The notes beneath the pieces were generated by a model. The model made no database searches. It saw nothing but the letters and a program-made list of their open reading frames with translations, and had not been told where the DNA came from. DNA of 64,000 nt from Herbiconiux sp. L3-i23 (GTDB lineage Bacteria; Actinomycetota; Actinomycetes; Actinomycetales; Microbacteriaceae). Made by a program: the position numbers and the translations under genes. The DNA lies in contig NZ_AP025737.1 in assembly GCF_023734115.1 (NCBI RefSeq), forward strand, positions 434,001 through 498,000, read 5' to 3'. Each line of letters opens with the position of its first letter. Position 1 is the stretch's first letter. Positions 27,749 through 36,123 of the stretch are shown one piece after another.

Positions 27749-28898
27749 GTACGCTTCCGTGGCTTCGGCAATTCCAGACATCGATCGGCTGGGACTTGCG
27801 TATCTCGATCTATCGAACCAACAACCGCCTCGTCGACTCGATCAAGTCACCCTAGTAGTAAGACGCGGCGAAGCGTGGTGGCGGCCGATTGAAGGAAGAT
27901 TTGCGGAAGTGCGGGCGCTGTCCTTTCAGACCGCTGACTTGGTAGATCTCGGGCCGCTTGAAGAAATGCCTTCACTTCAATCCCTCGATCTGAATGCGCT
28001 AGGCGACACGAGGATAAAAAGCAAGATTGACGCTAGTGGCTTGACGCACTTGGAGCAGTTTATAGGAGATCCAAGAAAACTTGTCGGAATCGATCAATTG
28101 AGCGAAATCCGGCGCGCTCTAGTCCTACGCGGCGTTGCGCGTCGTGATTATGAGTGGCCGCTGCAGGAACTTGAATTAAGGCGAACCGCAGACATCACTG
28201 ATCTTGCACGTTTCGTCAGGGCTGACGACCTAAGAAAACTAGCGGTGACAGGTGTCAAGAATATTGACGTTTCGGAACTGCCCAGTTCGATCCGGGCCCT
28301 AAGTTTGACAAATGTTCGCCACATCACCGGAGTGACGGGTCTGGCTAACATCGAACACTTGGTATTAGAGGACTGTCCCGCCATCGATTCGTGGGAGAAG
28401 CTCTTCGACGGACGATGCGCGCGCATCACGAGCATCGGCAGGCGCCCCTTCGAGGGCGAACGGTCCTGGGTTCGAGATAAGATGCCGCCGCCCACTAGTG
28501 GAACGTCCGGCTCCCTCATGGTCCTCTTACATCCGGGCGTCAGTAGGCCGCTCTCATACCCGGACACAATCCTTGACAGTGGGGTTGATGACCTAGTCGA
28601 TGACGGGTGGGACGATCTGGACCAAGGGGAGCGGGACCTACGAATGGGGCGCCTACTTGATCGCCTGAACGCTGCGGTGATGAAGTTGGGGACCTCGGAG
28701 TTGGTGCCGATCAATGGCAGAGCCCGAAATCTGGAGGCTGGGATGTTGTCGCAAGCCTGGCAGTCGGGCGCTCTCGTAGGCGGAGAAAAGGTACTTCTGA
28801 GGGGGAGGCCCGTTGCGGAAGTGCTCGAGGACCCATGGGAGGGGATCATCGTTGACGAAACCGTAGCGGCGGAGATACGCACCAAGGAGTCGAGCTAA
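27735..28898 (+). CDS. Leucine-rich-repeat protein, probable immunity protein of the RHS toxin
   Basis: This 387-residue protein starts with ATG at 27735, 14 bases inside the end of the RHS gene. That overlap is typical of toxin-immunity coupling. Residues of about 50-220 show degenerate leucine-rich repeats ([54 protein letters not shown]). No signal peptide is visible, so it should be cytoplasmic, where a self-delivered nuclease would have to be blocked. Acidic segments ([12 protein letters not shown]) could mimic nucleic acid. No named immunity family was recognised; the function is inferred from position and layout. Confidence 0.65.
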   Translation: MESGEYASVASAIPDIDRLGLAYLDLSNQQPPRRLDQVTLVVRRGEAWWRPIEGRFAEVRALSFQTADLVDLGPLEEMPSLQSLDLNALGDTRIKSKIDASGLTHLEQFIGDPRKLVGIDQLSEIRRALVLRGVARRDYEWPLQELELRRTADITDLARFVRADDLRKLAVTGVKNIDVSELPSSIRALSLTNVRHITGVTGLANIEHLVLEDCPAIDSWEKLFDGRCARITSIGRRPFEGERSWVRDKMPPPTSGTSGSLMVLLHPGVSRPLSYPDTILDSGVDDLVDDGWDDLDQGERDLRMGRLLDRLNAAVMKLGTSELVPINGRARNLEAGMLSQAWQSGALVGGEKVLLRGRPVAEVLEDPWEGIIVDETVAAEIRTKESS

Positions 28899-29068
28899 CC
28901 GGGGTGTTCGAGTGCAATCACCAGGCTGACGCGGTGCTCGCACAACGTTGGCACTGGCACTTGCTCGTGGATCAGAAGCTACCCGATCGCTGAAACGCGT
29001 CACTCCCACTACAACAGGGCCCGCACTGCTCGGCGACTGTCCGTAGGAGGATCGCCTAGCGGACACCC
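28899..29068. other. Short non-coding gap after the immunity gene
   Basis: These 170 bases contain no convincing reading frame, promoter or hairpin. They separate the rightward immunity gene from the convergent lipoprotein gene. Confidence 0.5.
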
Positions 29069-29623
29069 TCAGCCGACGGTGACCACCGTGTCGATGCTGG
29101 CTACGTTGTCGCCAGTTATCTCTTCTGGCGTGACGAGCGGCCCAGATAGCTTCTCACCGGCCTCGCCTATGCACTCTTGCACCTCATCGGGCTGGTTGCG
29201 GGCGATCGGCATGGTGATCGACATGTCGTAGCTCCCGCTTAGGGGTGTCCCCTTATCTGAGAACGGCCCGAACGAGATCTTCCCGCCCGTTAGAACGCCG
29301 TCGTCCTGTGCGAAAAAGCTGCCTTCACGAAAGAAGTTTGAGTTCAACACCGTGCCGTCTGGGAGGTTGGACTGCGCGTTGACGAGGACGCCTCCGCTGG
29401 CGTTGGTGGTGAGTTGGTAGGTGATCGTCACTTCGAGCGGAGTTGGAGGGCACTCGGCGGCGGCGGTGACACTGGGGGATGGCGACGGCGAAGGTACGGG
29501 CTCGGCGCCTGACTCCGAGGCGGTAGCTATCGGTGAAGGTCCTGCTGCAGGCTGTGATGTGGAGCAAGCCGAGAGGGGCGCCAAGAGGGTCGCGCCGATG
29601 ACGAACATCGGAACCAGTCGCAT
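29069..29623 (-). CDS. Hypothetical lipoprotein
   Basis: The 184-residue protein has a signal sequence ending in a lipobox (LLAPLSACST, Cys20). A Ser/Pro/Ala-rich linker rich in PSPSPS follows, then a mostly beta-strand-like domain (VTITYQLTTNASGGVLVNAQ). Two Cys remain in the mature part (AECPPT and QECIGE) and could form a disulfide. I do not recognise the domain. It lies in the accessory islet, convergent with the immunity gene, and is probably an exported surface protein. Confidence 0.7.
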   Translation of the reverse strand: MRLVPMFVIGATLLAPLSACSTSQPAAGPSPIATASESGAEPVPSPSPSPSVTAAAECPPTPLEVTITYQLTTNASGGVLVNAQSNLPDGTVLNSNFFREGSFFAQDDGVLTGGKISFGPFSDKGTPLSGSYDMSITMPIARNQPDEVQECIGEAGEKLSGPLVTPEEITGDNVASIDTVVTVG

Positions 29624-29785
29624 CTGTCGATCATTGCATCACGCAGGCGCTCTAGTCCGCGGGTCGGGCTGGCGCGGCGTTGTCTGTCCGCTCGAGCTTC
29701 TCCATCGCGCGCTGAACGCGGATGTGCGGTGTCCGGGGCGGTCGGGGAGTGATCGCTCGAAAGACCCGTCCGAATGGGTTCTCGC

Positions 29786-30330
29786 TCAGGGTGCCCTATC
29801 TGAACCTGCTGTCGATCCCGCGAGCTCGCGTGACCGGCGGTTGAACGACGCGCGCGACATTCCGAGGTCGCGGGCCACTTGGGCTGCGGGCTCACCGCTC
29901 TCGACAAGGCGAATGGCGCTGCGGATATGGCTGTCGGTAATACGCTGCGGTCGACCGCCCAGATCCTTACCGGCCTCACGTCTTTGCTGACCGAGTCGGT
30001 GGCCCGTTCCCGTTTGATCTCGTACTCCATCTGAGCGAGCGCGGCCATGATCGTGCAGAGCATCGACCCCATGGGGGTCGAGGTGTCGACGCCGGCCTCC
30101 GCCGAGGTTGAGGACGCGGAGGCCAGCGTCGCGCGTGCGGAGCTCGTCGGCGAAAGCGAGCATGTTCTGCGTGGAGCGGCCGAGCCGGTCGAGTGTGGTG
30201 ATGACGAGGGTGTCGCCGTCGTGCAGGGCTTCGAGCGCTCGGACGAACTCCGGCCGAAACGCGCGCACCCGAGACGCCGTGATCGATATAAAGGTCGTCA
30301 CGACGTACGCCGGCAGCGACCGGGCCAGGG
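29786..30330 (-). pseudogene. Serine-recombinase (resolvase/invertase) relic with at least three frameshifts
   Basis: Pieces of one resolvase can be read in order by switching frames: DDLYIDHGVSGAR (near 30265-30300), then RPEFVRALEALHDGDTLVI and TTLDRLGRSTQNMLAFADEL, then PMGSMLCTIMAALAQMEYEIKRE, then EAGKDLGGRPQRI with a C-terminal Hin-type HTH (RDLGMSRASFNRRSRE). Shifts fall near 30265, 30090 and 29977. The N-terminal catalytic-Ser strand (RVST) is absent. The gene is therefore dead. Intact relatives act in transposons and phage or plasmid resolution, so this is a marker of past mobility in the islet. Confidence 0.8.
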
Positions 30331-30417
30331 CACAGGGGCGGGCCCCGACTGTGCAAGCGGCCTCTGGGCGCCAAACTCAGGTGGCCGTTGTACGGCAGTT
30401 CGCCGTACAGTTGCGCC

Positions 30418-30693
30418 ATGACTAGGCCGAAAAGATCCGAGCGTCTAGAGCTGCGGGTCACACCCACCCAGAAGGAAGAGATCGAGCAGGCCGCCGCCAT
30501 CGAAGGTCGTTCAGTGACCGACTTCTCGGTATCGGCTCTTGTACGCGAGGCGGAAGAGGTCATCCGAGTTGAGCGCGAGCTCCACATGACGGAGGAGTCC
30601 TGGGCCGCCTTCAATGCGATTCTGGACGGACCGCCTCGGTCAGTGTCGGGACTCGCGGATCTCCTACGGCGCCCCTCAGCCTTCGTCGATTGA
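30418..30693 (+). CDS. DUF1778 (TacA/AtaR-like) antitoxin
   Basis: The 91-residue protein has an RHH start (RSERLELRVTPTQKEEIEQAA) and the DUF1778 continuation EGRSVTDFSVSALVREAEEVI, then the C-terminal toxin-binding arm (WAAFNAILDGPPRSVSGLADLL). Such proteins neutralise GNAT toxins and repress their own operon. The ATG at 30418 is the natural start; an ATG further upstream at 30388 only adds a non-family leader. Its stop overlaps a TTG that would start the toxin (TTGA). Confidence 0.85.
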   Translation: MTRPKRSERLELRVTPTQKEEIEQAAAIEGRSVTDFSVSALVREAEEVIRVERELHMTEESWAAFNAILDGPPRSVSGLADLLRRPSAFVD

Positions 30694-31203
30694 CGAACCT
30701 TTCACCGACCCCGCCCCCTCTCGGCAGAGGTCGTCACCACTGGCTTCGACTGCGGAGAGCCGGCCCTCAATGAGTGGCTCCAGAGCAGAGCGCTCCGAAG
30801 CGAGAAGACCGGCGCTAGCCGCACCTTTGTGTCTTTGACAGAGGACGGGGGAGTTGCGGGCTACTACTGCCTATCCGCGAGCTCGCTGTCGATCGAAGAC
30901 GCGCCTGGTCGCGTTCGCCGAAACAGGCCCGATCCAATCCCGGTGATCCTCTTCGGTCGGCTGGCAGTCGACCGACGGTTCGGAGGGCAAGGTCTCGGCG
31001 GATCCTTGTTGCAGGAAGCCATGCTCAAGGGAATGGAGGCTGCCCGCTTGGTCGGTGCGCGCGCCTTCGTGGTCGACGCCCGCAACGAAGACGCGGAGAG
31101 CTTCTACCAGCGGTTCGGGTTCCAGCTGATGCCGCCCAGCAGCAAACGTGCCATGCATCTGCTGGTAGCGGACGCAGAGAAGACGGTTGCCGAGTTGGCT
31201 TAG
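30690..31203 (+). pseudogene. GNAT-family toxin (TacT/AtaT-like), start region frameshifted
   Basis: The GNAT body is intact from FDCGEPALNEWLQSRALRSEK (about 30745 on; the run is quoted in part) through GRLAVDRRFGGQGLGGSLL (acetyl-CoA loop) to ESFYQRFGFQLM. Members acetylate aminoacyl-tRNA and are blocked by DUF1778 partners. In this frame no ATG, GTG or TTG precedes GTG at 30829, which would delete about 45 residues. A TTG at 30690, overlapping the antitoxin stop as TTGA, would give the family start (LTNLSPTP...). It is one base out of frame, as if an extra C sits in the CCCCC run at 30714-30718. It is either a real inactivation or a sequencing error. Confidence 0.75.
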
Positions 31204-31246
31204 GAGCGCCCTCGCGCCGCACGGTCCCGCTTGGAGCGGTCAGATT

Positions 31247-31274
31247 TCACTCGCCGGTCAAGCGGCGAGAGTGA
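31247..31274. terminator. Candidate bidirectional terminator hairpin
   Basis: TCACTCGCCG and CGGCGAGAGTGA form an imperfect inverted repeat with a two-base bulge around a six-base loop. It lies between the convergent GNAT and acyl-CoA dehydrogenase genes. It has no strong T-run, so it is only a candidate. Confidence 0.35.
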
Positions 31275-31277
31275 CAA

Positions 31278-32459
31278 TCAGACGAACGCGGGCTTGCCCG
31301 TGATGCGGCGGCCCACGATGAGGGTGTTCATCTCGCGGGTGCCCTCGTACGAGTAGATCGCCTCGGCGTCGGCCATGTGGCGGGCGACGCCGTGGTCGAG
31401 CACGATGCCGTTGCCGCCGAGCGCCTCGCGGCAGAGTCCGACGCTTTCGCGCATCGCGGAGGTCGCATACGCCTTCGCGAGGGCGGCGTGCTCGTCGGTC
31501 TGCTTGCCCTCGTCGAGCAGCTGCGACACCCGGATGACCATGCCGAGCGACGCGGTGATGTTGCCGAGCGCTTTCACCAGCATGTTCTGCACCAGCTGGT
31601 GCGAGGCGATCGGCTTGCCGAACTGCACCCGCTCGCCGGTGTACTTGAGGGCGGCCTCGTAGGCGCCGATCGCGTTGCCGACCGCCGCCCACGCCACCTC
31701 GGCGCGGGTGAGGCGCAGCACCTTCGCGGTGTCGCGGAAGCTGTTCGCGTTCTGCAGGCGGTGGCTCTCGGGCACCCGCACATCCTCGAGGGTGATGTCG
31801 GCGTTCTGCACGATGCGCAGGCTCTGCTTGCGCTCGATCTTCGTCGCCGTGTAGCCGGGTGTCGAGGTGGGCACGATGAAGCCCTTCACCTGACCGTCGG
31901 CGGCATCCTTCGCCCAGACGACAGTGATGTCGCTCCAGGTCGCGTTGCCGATCCAGCGCTTCGAGCCGTTGATGACCCACTCGTCGCCTTCCTTGCGGGC
32001 GACGGTGCGCAGGCCCTGCGCGGAGTCGGATCCCGACAGCGGCTCCGTGAGACCGAACGCCCCGATCAGGTCGGCCGACGCGAGCTTCGGTAGCCACTCC
32101 TTGCGCTGCGTCTCGTCGCCGCCCACGCTGATCGACCCCATCGCGAGCCCGTTCTGGACTCCCACGAACGTCGCGACCGACGCGTCGACGCGGGCCAGCT
32201 CGAGGGCGACCCAGCCGCGGAACATCGCCGAGTTCTCGAACGGGCGCGTCTCCTCCCACGGCATGGCGAACAGCTTCAGGTCGGCGAGCGGCTTCACGAT
32301 CTGCGTGGGGAACTCGGCCCGCTCCCAGTAGTCGTCGACGATCGGACGCACGTCGCGCTCGAGGTAGTCGCGCAGATCTGCGAGGACGGCCTTCTCACGG
32401 TCGGCGAGCGCCTCGCCGTAACCGTAGAAGTCGCTGACGAGTGGCGTGTAGTCGGTCAT
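31278..32459 (-). CDS. Acyl-CoA dehydrogenase, glutaryl-CoA-dehydrogenase-like
   Basis: The ATG at 32459 follows GGAG by six bases and gives 393 residues, the usual size. The protein has the substrate/FAD segment FGLTEPLSGSD and the mid-domain segment WVINGSKRWIGNATWSDI. Near the end, YEGTREMNTLIVGRRITG carries the catalytic Glu of GCDH-type enzymes, and EALGGNGI binds FAD. It oxidises an acyl-CoA (possibly glutaryl-CoA in lysine or tryptophan breakdown), passing electrons to ETF. It is the first core-type gene to the right of the accessory islet. A GCDH assignment over other acyl-CoA dehydrogenases rests on the C-terminal motif. Confidence 0.88.
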   Translation of the reverse strand: MTDYTPLVSDFYGYGEALADREKAVLADLRDYLERDVRPIVDDYWERAEFPTQIVKPLADLKLFAMPWEETRPFENSAMFRGWVALELARVDASVATFVGVQNGLAMGSISVGGDETQRKEWLPKLASADLIGAFGLTEPLSGSDSAQGLRTVARKEGDEWVINGSKRWIGNATWSDITVVWAKDAADGQVKGFIVPTSTPGYTATKIERKQSLRIVQNADITLEDVRVPESHRLQNANSFRDTAKVLRLTRAEVAWAAVGNAIGAYEAALKYTGERVQFGKPIASHQLVQNMLVKALGNITASLGMVIRVSQLLDEGKQTDEHAALAKAYATSAMRESVGLCREALGGNGIVLDHGVARHMADAEAIYSYEGTREMNTLIVGRRITGKPAFV

Positions 32460-32593
32460 GTCTCGCTCCGTCGCTAGAGGCTCCATCACTGGAGAAGGCC
32501 CCGCATCGGGCCCAGGGAGACGTTAGTGAAGCCCAGAAGCCCCGCAAACTCGGTTGGTAGGTTGGCATAACCAGTCGGATGAGGAGTCGGAAC

Positions 32594-33841
32594 ATGTTTG
32601 TGGGCATCACCAACACGCCCCGTGATTACGCGTGGGGATCCACCACCGCGATCGCCGAGCTCCTCGGACGCGACCCCTCCGGCGGTCCCGAAGCCGAGCT
32701 GTGGCTCGGGGCCCACCCGGGGTCGCCGTCGCGCATCCTCGCGCCCGCCTCCGTCGGCGGACACGAGACCCTCGACGCGTGGATCGCCGCCGACCCCGCC
32801 CGGACGCTCGGCGCCCAGCGTGCCGGGGATCGCCTGCCGTTCCTGCTCAAGGTCCTCGCCGCCGACGAGCCGCTGTCCATCCAGGCGCACCCCTCAATCG
32901 AGCAGGCGCAGGCCGGATACGCCGCCGAAGACGAGGCGGGGGTCGCCGTCGACGCCGCCGACCGCAACTACAAGGACGAGCTGCACAAGCCCGAGATGAC
33001 CCTCGCGCTCAGCGAGACCTTCGACGCGCTCGCCGGATTCCGCGACCTCAGCATGACCCTCATGCTGCTCAACGAACTCGCGGCGCTCGCCGCCGGATCC
33101 GCCGACGACATCGCCGCGATCCAGGCCTTCGCCGATCAGCTCACCGGCGACGATCCGCTGCGGAACGCCGTCGGTTGGGCGTTCGGCGGCAGCGACGAGG
33201 CGGTCGCCGCCATCGAGGCCGTCGCACGGATCAGCGCCGACGCCCCCGCCGTGTCGAGCTTCACCCGCGAGTACGCGACCCTCGCCGACATCGGCCGACG
33301 CCACCCCGGCGACCCGGGAGTGCTCGTCGCCCTGCTGCTCAACCGGGTGGCCGTGCCTCAGGGCCAGGCCGTCTACCTGCCCTCCGGCAACGTGCACGCC
33401 TACCTGCGCGGGCTCGCGATCGAGATCATGGCATCGTCCGACAATGTCCTCCGCGGGGGGCTCACCGCGAAGCACGTCGACGTCGACGAGCTCCTCAAGG
33501 TGGTGAGGTGGGAGTCGCTGCCCGCGCCGTACCTCATCCCCGAAGACGGCGGGGCCGGAGTCGAGATCTTCCGACCCGACGTTCCCGACTTCGCGCTCGC
33601 ACGCGTCACCGTGGGGGAGTCGGGCTACAAGCACGGCTACCAGAACGAGGGCACCGAGCGGGCCTACTTCACTCCGTCGGGCCCCGCGATCATCCTCGTC
33701 GTCGAGGGCGAGCTGCGCATCGACGGACAGGTCTCCACCGCCACCCTGCTGCGCGGGGAATCGTCGTTCGTCACGCCCGACGAGGGCGCGCTCGAGTTCA
33801 GCGGATCGGGCATCGCGTTCGTCGCGACGACCAACGCCTGA
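32594..33841 (+). CDS. manA: Mannose-6-phosphate isomerase, class I
   Basis: The 415-residue protein matches type I phosphomannose isomerase. It has TNTPRDYAWGS at the start, zinc-site motifs SIQAHPS and DELHKPEMTLAL, and LPSGNVHAYLRGLAIEIMASSDNVLRGG (quoted in part) in the second half. It interconverts fructose-6-P and mannose-6-P, the entry to GDP-mannose. The ATG at 32594 follows AGGAG at 32582-32586 with seven bases between; an ATG at 32579 would sit on that ribosome site. It is divergent from the acyl-CoA dehydrogenase and close to two GDP-mannose-type SDR genes, which suits a supply role for EPS and cell-envelope mannans. Confidence 0.95.
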   Translation: MFVGITNTPRDYAWGSTTAIAELLGRDPSGGPEAELWLGAHPGSPSRILAPASVGGHETLDAWIAADPARTLGAQRAGDRLPFLLKVLAADEPLSIQAHPSIEQAQAGYAAEDEAGVAVDAADRNYKDELHKPEMTLALSETFDALAGFRDLSMTLMLLNELAALAAGSADDIAAIQAFADQLTGDDPLRNAVGWAFGGSDEAVAAIEAVARISADAPAVSSFTREYATLADIGRRHPGDPGVLVALLLNRVAVPQGQAVYLPSGNVHAYLRGLAIEIMASSDNVLRGGLTAKHVDVDELLKVVRWESLPAPYLIPEDGGAGVEIFRPDVPDFALARVTVGESGYKHGYQNEGTERAYFTPSGPAIILVVEGELRIDGQVSTATLLRGESSFVTPDEGALEFSGSGIAFVATTNA

Positions 33842-33886
33842 CGTTCACGCCTGACGCTTCGGGCGGGCAGCGCCGCTCCGGTCGGA

Positions 33887-34843
33887 TCAGCGGCCGGCGC
33901 GGATCTCGTCAAGGTCGTGCGCGACCATCGCGGCGACGATCCCCGCGAAGTCGTGGGTGCGACGCCAGCCGAGCGCGCGCTCGATCTTGCTCGGATCGCC
34001 GCGCTGCTCGGGCTGCTCGCTCGGCCGCATGAAGCGCGGATCGCTCGTCACGTAGGCGCGCCAGTCGGTGATGCCGACCGCGGCGAATGCGGCCTCCACG
34101 AACTCGGCCACGGTGTGCGATTCGCCCGTCGCCACGACGAAGTCGTCGGGCGTCTCCGCGCCCGCGATCAGGACGAGGGCGTCGACGTAGTCGGGCGCCC
34201 ACCCCCAGTCGCGGCGCGCATCGAGGTTCCCAAGGGTGAGCGTCTCGGCCGTGCCGGCCGCGATCTCGGCGACCCCGCGTGTGATCTTGCGAGTCACGAA
34301 CGCCGTCGGACGCCTCGTCGACTCGTGGTTGTACAGGATCGCGTTCGACGCGAACAGCCCGCGCCCGCGGTACACGCCGACGAGCGAGTGCGCCCACGCC
34401 TTCGCCGCGCCGTACGGGGACACCGGCGCGATGGGGGTGGTCTCTGACTGCGGCAGCTCCGTCGCAGCGCCGAATACTTCGGCGCTCGAGGCCTGCACGA
34501 AGCGCACCGGCGAACCAGTGCTCTCCTGCCGCCGCCACGCGGCGTCGAGCAGGGCGGCGACCGACATCCCGGTGATGCGCGCCGTGGCCAGAGGATCGGT
34601 CCATGACGCCGCAACCGAACTCAGTGCGCCGAGATTGAAGACGACGTCGGCTTCGGCGTCATCGACGATCGAGGCGAGACGCTCGGTGTCGCCGAGATCC
34701 GCGACCACCGTCCGAGCGCCGGCCGGAACGGAATCGGAGGGATCGCGAACGAGGCCCGTCACCGACCAACCGTCGGCCACCAGCCTCTCGACCAGGAAGC
34801 TGCCGTCCTGGCCGGCGGCTCCGGTGACGAGGGCTGCGGGCAT
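33887..34843 (-). CDS. GDP-mannose 4,6-dehydratase-family SDR (second copy, possibly RMD-like)
   Basis: The 318-residue extended SDR has the Rossmann motif GAAGQDGS, the catalytic SSAEVFG segment and the Tyr-x3-Lys pair in YGAAK. The family signature LYNHESTRRPTAFVTRKI matches Gmd. It starts one base after the upstream gmd stop, so both are one operon. As the partner of a Gmd it may be the reductase making GDP-rhamnose from the 4-keto sugar, or a second dehydratase. The RR-x-TAF change and shorter length make the first option attractive, but this is inference. Confidence 0.8.
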   Translation of the reverse strand: MPAALVTGAAGQDGSFLVERLVADGWSVTGLVRDPSDSVPAGARTVVADLGDTERLASIVDDAEADVVFNLGALSSVAASWTDPLATARITGMSVAALLDAAWRRQESTGSPVRFVQASSAEVFGAATELPQSETTPIAPVSPYGAAKAWAHSLVGVYRGRGLFASNAILYNHESTRRPTAFVTRKITRGVAEIAAGTAETLTLGNLDARRDWGWAPDYVDALVLIAGAETPDDFVVATGESHTVAEFVEAAFAAVGITDWRAYVTSDPRFMRPSEQPEQRGDPSKIERALGWRRTHDFAGIVAAMVAHDLDEIRAGR

Positions 34844-34844
34844 G

Positions 34845-35831
34845 TCAGAGCTTGCCGTCGCGGGCGAGAGCGAGGTCGCTCTCGACCATCATCTGCACCA
34901 GCTGCGTGAACGAGACCTCGGGCTTCCAGCCAAGCTTCGTGTGCGCCTTCGTGGCGTCGCCGATCAGCAGATCGACCTCGGCGGGGCGGAAGAACGCCGG
35001 GTCCTGTTCGACGTACTGCGACCAGTCGCCGAGCCCCGCGGCGTCGAAGGCGACCTCGAGCAGCTCCTTGATGGAGTGGGTCTCGTTCGTCGAGACGACG
35101 TAGTCGTCGGCCCGGTCCTGCTGCAGCATCGCCCACATGGCGCGCACGTAGTCGCCCGCGAAGCCCCAGTCGCGGCGGGCGTCGAGGTTGCCGAGCACGA
35201 GCTTGTCCTGCAGGCCGTGCTTGATGCGCGCGGCGGCGATGGTCACCTTGCGGGTCACGAACTCGGGTCCGCGACGCGGCGACTCGTGGTTGAAGAGGAT
35301 GCCGCTCGAGGCGTGCATGCCGTACGACTCGCGGTAGTTGATCGTCATGTAGTGGCCGAACACCTTCGCCACTCCGTAGGGGGAGCGCGGCCAGAGCAGC
35401 GTCTCCTCGGTCTGCGGCACCTGCTGCACCTTGCCGAACATCTCCGACGACGACGCCTGGTAGAACCGCACCGACGCCGGGTCGTCGCCCGCGTAGAGGC
35501 GCGTCGCCTCGAGCATGTTGAGCACGCCCTTGCCGGTGACGTCGCTGGTGAGCGACGCGTTCTCCCACGAGTACGCGACGAACGAGATGGCGCCCAGGTT
35601 GTAGACCTCGTCGGGCTTCGCGATGCCGAGCACCCGCACGAGCGAAGCGACGTCGGTCAGGTCACCGGTGACCAGCTTCACGTCGGGGACCACACGGGTG
35701 ACCAGGTCGTACTTCGGATTGTTCTGACCGCGGATCAGCCCGTAGACCTCGTACCCCTTCGACAGCAGCAGCTCGGCGAGGTAGAGGCCGTCCTGGCCGG
35801 TGATCCCGGTGATCAGTGCACGCTTCGACAA
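34845..35831 (-). CDS. gmd: GDP-mannose 4,6-dehydratase
   Basis: The start is TTG at 35831, preceded by an AGGAAG ribosome site. It gives the classic N-terminus SKRALITGITGQDGLYLAE; the longer upstream frame is non-coding. The 328-residue protein has SSSEMFG with the catalytic Ser/Glu region, YGVAK with the Tyr/Lys pair, and NHESPRRGPEFVTRKVT. It converts GDP-D-mannose to GDP-4-keto-6-deoxy-mannose, a precursor of deoxysugars. It is co-transcribed with the second SDR and divergent to the UDP-glucose dehydrogenase gene across 292 bases. Confidence 0.93.
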   Translation of the reverse strand: MSKRALITGITGQDGLYLAELLLSKGYEVYGLIRGQNNPKYDLVTRVVPDVKLVTGDLTDVASLVRVLGIAKPDEVYNLGAISFVAYSWENASLTSDVTGKGVLNMLEATRLYAGDDPASVRFYQASSSEMFGKVQQVPQTEETLLWPRSPYGVAKVFGHYMTINYRESYGMHASSGILFNHESPRRGPEFVTRKVTIAAARIKHGLQDKLVLGNLDARRDWGFAGDYVRAMWAMLQQDRADDYVVSTNETHSIKELLEVAFDAAGLGDWSQYVEQDPAFFRPAEVDLLIGDATKAHTKLGWKPEVSFTQLVQMMVESDLALARDGKL

Positions 35832-36123
35832 GGTTCTTCCTTCGTGGTCAGGTCCGTGGAGCGCCGTCCCGCGACGAAGCGGGCCGGCATCGGGCGAAGA
35901 CACGGCGTGAACCGGTCGTCGTTGCTCGCGCGGGCGAAGCGGCTCAGCGTGTGGGCCTCTCACCGACGGCGATCCCTCCCATGTAACCACTTCCCGGCCG
36001 TTAGTGCCGGACGAGCGGAACGGCTGAGGAGCAGGTTCACACCTTCGCTGGGCGGGCGTCCGCGGCGTTTCCCCCGGTCTGATATGACTTGGGCGTCCGC
36101 GAAACGCGTCGAAGGTGGTTCCC
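35832..36123. promoter_or_regulatory. Divergent promoter region between gmd and UDP-glucose dehydrogenase
   Basis: The 292 bases hold no recognisable gene. TATGAC at 36083-36088 is a plausible -10 for the rightward gene, but no good -35 is paired with it. No operator motif was recognised. Confidence 0.25.

Noticed and set aside
30388-30417. Upstream start for the DUF1778 antitoxin
   Set aside because: It adds ten residues not seen in the family; ATG 30418 gives the standard N-terminus.
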